From NCBI GenBank assembly GCA_030613165.1, contig JAUWMN010000089.1, positions 1 through 6,923 of the forward strand: a stretch of DNA of 6,923 nucleotides, given 5' to 3'. Shown in pieces: positions 6,748 through 6,923 of the stretch. This DNA is from Desulfobacterales bacterium. GTDB lineage: Bacteria; Desulfobacterota; Desulfobacteria; Desulfobacterales; C00003106. The position numbers were made by a program, and so were the translations under genes. The notes beneath the pieces are model-generated. The model ran no database searches. It was not told the DNA's origin and worked only from the letters and a program-made list of their open reading frames with translations. Within the stretch, counting starts at the first letter, position 1; every line of letters begins with the position of its first letter.

Positions 6748-6788
6748 TAGCTTTTGGTTATTCCAGTATTGACAGTTTTAAAGAGCCA

Positions 6789-6846
6789 GTTGCGAGTTAC
6801 GGGTTGCGAGTTTTAAACACGTAACTCGCAACCCGTAACCCGTAAC
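6789..6846. repeat. inverted repeat made of GTTRCGR heptamers in the rpsQ-rplN spacer
   Basis: The left arm (6789-6812) reads on the plus strand as GTTGCGA, GTTACGG, GTTGCGA, then GTT. The right arm (6823-6846) reads on the minus strand as GTTACGG, GTTACGG, GTTGCGA, then GTT. The arms pair over 24 positions with only two non-Watson-Crick pairs, around a 10-nt centre (6813-6822). This is a hairpin whose two stems are each a tandem array of one degenerate heptamer. No T-run follows on the minus strand, so a simple terminator is unlikely. Confidence 0.85.
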
Positions 6847-6852
6847 ACTTCC

Positions 6853-6923
6853 CTACACAGCCTTCTCCACAATTTTCGAGACACGCCACCGTTTCATCTT
6901 AGACAATGGTCGAGTTTCAATAA
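6853..6923 (-). CDS. rpsQ: 30S ribosomal protein S17, C-terminal end only
   Basis: The last 22 codons before a TAG at 6855-6853 read I-E-T-R-P-L-S-K-M-K-R-W-R-V-S-K-I-V-E-K-A-V. This matches the C-terminus of bacterial S17, whose hallmark is E-T-R-P-L-S-K-x-K-x-W-x-V. S17 is a primary 16S rRNA-binding protein of the OB-fold class. The rest of the gene lies past the right edge. Its position before rplN is the universal S10-to-spc junction. The match is short but diagnostic. Confidence 0.93.
   Translation of the reverse strand, partial: IETRPLSKMKRWRVSKIVEKAV

Noticed and set aside
6769..6774. A perfect TTGACA hexamer on the plus strand, upstream of the heptamer hairpin
   Set aside because: No -10-like hexamer lies 15-19 nt downstream, and there is no plus-strand gene for it to drive.

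Overview
The window is a ribosomal-protein and protein-export gene cluster read entirely on the minus strand. It holds the 3' end of rpsQ (last gene of a classical S10 operon), a complete spc operon and its distal extension. In transcription order, from high to low coordinate: rpsQ (3' end), rplN, rplX, rplE, rpsN, rpsH, rplF, rplR, rpsE, rpmD, rplO, secY, map, infA. The products are S17, L14, L24, L5, S14, S8, L6, L18, S5, L30, L15, the SecY translocon channel, type I methionine aminopeptidase and initiation factor IF-1. All look intact except rpsQ, which runs off the right edge.

Organism: a bacterium of moderate GC with Shine-Dalgarno leaders and a short zinc-type (four-cysteine) S14. L24 keeps a C-terminal cysteine cluster, and SecY and S14 read like those of the former deltaproteobacteria (Desulfobacterota). 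That placement is an impression from protein similarity, not a computed one. secY is followed directly by map, without the adk gene found between them in many bacteria.

Layout: 6853-6923 rpsQ end; 6714-6852 spacer at the S10/spc boundary; 5990-6713 rplN and rplX; 5212-5970 rplE and rpsN; 5068-5211 AT-rich spacer; 4101-5067 rpsH and rplF; 4043-4100 spacer with a hairpin; 2498-4042 rplR, rpsE, rpmD, rplO; 206-2496 secY, map, infA; 1-205 a 143-nt palindromic element and perhaps the start of a further gene. Most junctions are tight: rpmD/rplO and map/infA overlap, and rplO/secY and secY/map are 1-3 nt apart. This fits one co-transcribed, partly translationally coupled unit. Its products build the two ribosomal subunits, insert or export nascent proteins (SecY), trim initiator methionine (Map) and start translation (IF-1).

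The coding content is ordinary. The less expected signal is between genes. The four spacers longer than 50 nt all hold inverted-repeat structure, and the shorter ones show none on inspection. Two of these structures are built from degenerate heptanucleotide tandem repeats facing each other. One is a near-perfect 17-bp hairpin. One is a long palindrome resembling a dispersed repeat, ending on the last base of the infA stop codon. L24 has also lost one of its four usual C-terminal cysteines, and three genes start with GTG or TTG behind good ribosome-binding sites. No new biological system is apparent.
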